This document shows positions 62,751 to 64,000 of a stretch of DNA of 64,000 bases, piece after piece. The position numbers were made by a program, and so were the translations under genes. Source of the DNA: Psychrobacter sp. 4Bb. Lineage in GTDB: Bacteria > Pseudomonadota > Gammaproteobacteria > Pseudomonadales > Moraxellaceae. The notes beneath the pieces were generated by a model, which was not told the DNA's origin, searched no databases, and saw nothing but the letters and a program-made list of their open reading frames with translations. Positions within the stretch are counted from its first letter, which is position 1. Every line of letters begins with the position of its first letter. Location of the stretch: assembly GCF_002836735.1 (NCBI RefSeq), contig NZ_PJAS01000060.1:1-64000 (forward strand). The letters run 5' to 3'.

Positions 62751-64000
62751 ATGAGTCGTGAAATCTTAACGGTAGTAGAAACTGTCAGTAATGAAAAGGG
62801 CTTAAATCCTGAAGATATCTTTGAAGCAATTGAAGACGCTTTGGTGGTATCGACTAAAAAGAAAGTATATACCGAGCAGCCAGAAGTGGCTGTACGGGTA
62901 GCAATCGACCGTGCAACTGGCGATTACGATACTTATCGTTACTGGACAGTGGTTGCAGATGAAGACCATGAAATGCCAGCTTGTCAGCTTGCTATCACCG
63001 ATCTTGATCAGGAAGAATGGTCAATTGGTGATATTAAAGAAGAGCAAATTGAGTCAATCGAATTTGGTCGTATTGCTGCTACTCAAGCCAAACAGGTCAT
63101 CATCCAAAAGATTCGTGAAGCTGAGCGTGCATTAGTTGCAGATGCTTTCGAGCCACGTGTTGGTGAGATGATGTATGGCGAAGTCAAAAAACAGACTCGT
63201 GATGGCTATATCATCGATTTGGGTGACAATGCCGAAGGTTATTTGTCACGTGATCAAATGTTGCCACGTGAACAACTTCGTGCAAAGTCGCGTATCAACG
63301 CTATCTTGTACCATGTGAACCGTGAAAACCGCGGTGCGCAGTTATTGTTATCTCGCACGCATCCTGAAATGCTATCAGCATTGATGCAAAAAGAAGTGCC
63401 TGAGATTGCAGAACAAATTATCGAAATTCGTAACGTCGCTCGTCTGCCAGGTACTCGTGCTAAAATAGCCGTGAAGACTAACGATCATCGTATTGATCCA
63501 GTTGGTGCCTGTATTGGTATGCGTGGTACACGTATCCAAGCAGTACAGCAAGAGTTAGACGGTGAGCGTATTGATGTGGTGGTATGGTCAGATGATCCTG
63601 CCCAGTTCATCATCAGCTCTCTAGAGCCTGCTGACGTAAGCAGTATCATTTTAGATGAAGATACGCAAACGGCAGATATTATCTTTAGCACCAATGATCA
63701 GTTGGCGCGTGCTATTGGCTCACAAGGTCAAAACGTACGTTTAGCGTCTGAGTTGACGGGCTATAAGCTTAATATGATGCTTGAAGAAGAGTATCAGCAA
63801 CGTCAACAAAACGAATCGAAAGCGTTTATTGAATTATTCTATGAGCGCCTAGAAGTAGATAAAGATTTAGCACAGGCGTTGGTCGATATTGGTTTTACCA
63901 GTATCGAAGAAGTTGCCTATGTACCAGTTGAGACTTTCTATGATATCGAAGGTCTAGACGATGAAGCGATTGATATGATTCAAGAGCGGGCTAAAGAAGT
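62751..64000 (+). CDS. nusA: Transcription termination/antitermination factor NusA (5' part, runs off the window)
   Basis: An open frame of 416 complete codons from the ATG at 62751 to the window edge. MSREILTVVETVSNEKGLNPEDIFEAIEDALVVSTKKK is the RNA-polymerase-binding N-terminus; then S1 (VGEMMYGEVKKQTRDGYIIDLGDNAEGYLSRDQML), KH1 (KIAVKTNDHRIDPVGACIGMRGTRIQAVQQEL) and KH2 (ARAIGSQGQNVRLASELTGYKLNMM), and the start of the C-terminal AR repeats (LVDIGFTSIEEVAYVP). Full length would be about 490-500. It binds RNA polymerase and modulates pausing. Follows rimP. Confidence 0.96.
   Translation, partial: MSREILTVVETVSNEKGLNPEDIFEAIEDALVVSTKKKVYTEQPEVAVRVAIDRATGDYDTYRYWTVVADEDHEMPACQLAITDLDQEEWSIGDIKEEQIESIEFGRIAATQAKQVIIQKIREAERALVADAFEPRVGEMMYGEVKKQTRDGYIIDLGDNAEGYLSRDQMLPREQLRAKSRINAILYHVNRENRGAQLLLSRTHPEMLSALMQKEVPEIAEQIIEIRNVARLPGTRAKIAVKTNDHRIDPVGACIGMRGTRIQAVQQELDGERIDVVVWSDDPAQFIISSLEPADVSSIILDEDTQTADIIFSTNDQLARAIGSQGQNVRLASELTGYKLNMMLEEEYQQRQQNESKAFIELFYERLEVDKDLAQALVDIGFTSIEEVAYVPVETFYDIEGLDDEAIDMIQERAKE

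Noticed and set aside
63243..63280. CACGTG-containing words in nusA that recall parS
   Set aside because: The flanks (GTTGC and AACAA) do not match the TGTTT/AAACA arms; they are ordinary codons of NusA.

Overview
The window reads as a chromosomal segment of a gammaproteobacterium of the Moraxellaceae, most likely Psychrobacter. This is inferred from moderate-to-low G+C, Gram-negative envelope genes (lptFG, mpl, dsbB, type IV pili), the conserved order tpiA-secG-tRNA-Leu-tRNA-fMet-rimP-nusA, and protein character. No database search was run. Almost everything is housekeeping; there is no rRNA operon, CRISPR array, complete prophage or intact insertion sequence.

Layout. 0.2-3.2 kb: a PatB/MalY-type C-S lyase and guaA. 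3.4-12 kb: a more variable stretch with a tRNA-3'-end-like remnant, an AT-rich orphan restriction-type nuclease, two medium-chain reductases, a DUF2798 membrane protein, an amino-acid racemase, a nitronate monooxygenase and an AT-rich AAA ATPase-DUF4435 gene. 12-24 kb: DsrE, thioesterase, YheT hydrolase, YigZ, rsuA, an unusual DsbC-like protein, DUF2939, dnaJ, dapB, a secretin_N-like secreted protein, ornithine decarboxylase, def and GlsB. 24-34 kb: mpl, an NlpE-like lipoprotein, dsbB, gshA, erpA, an ABC-F ATPase and an RlpA-like protein. 34-46 kb: DUF3015 and DUF4105 proteins, cbpA-cbpM, sstT, holC-pepA, an isochorismatase-like hydrolase and lptF-lptG. 46-55 kb: a methyltransferase, small membrane proteins, xerD, tusA, ruvX, yqgE, recN, ppnP and rlmB. 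54.7-59.5 kb: coaE-pilD-pilC-pilB read leftward. 59.9-64 kb: tpiA, secG, two tRNAs, rimP and the 5' part of nusA, which runs off the right edge.

Functional themes: thiol/redox and Fe-S handling (dsbB, DsbC-like, gshA, erpA, tusA), DnaJ-type chaperones (dnaJ, cbpA-cbpM), LPS and peptidoglycan (lptFG, mpl, RlpA-like), recombination (xerD, ruvX, recN), and pilus assembly (pilBCD). Most convergent junctions carry clear Rho-independent hairpins.

The strongest non-gene signals are two full matches to the chromosomal ParB-binding parS consensus, at 14871-14886 inside yigZ and at 32533-32548 inside the ABC-F gene. Degenerate copies lie upstream of dnaJ and inside the dnaJ terminator. Together they suggest that the window is part of the origin-proximal centromere region. 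The best candidates for something undescribed are the two AT-rich single-gene defence-like loci, the DsbC homologue with a duplicated N-terminal module, and the orphan secretin_N-like protein.
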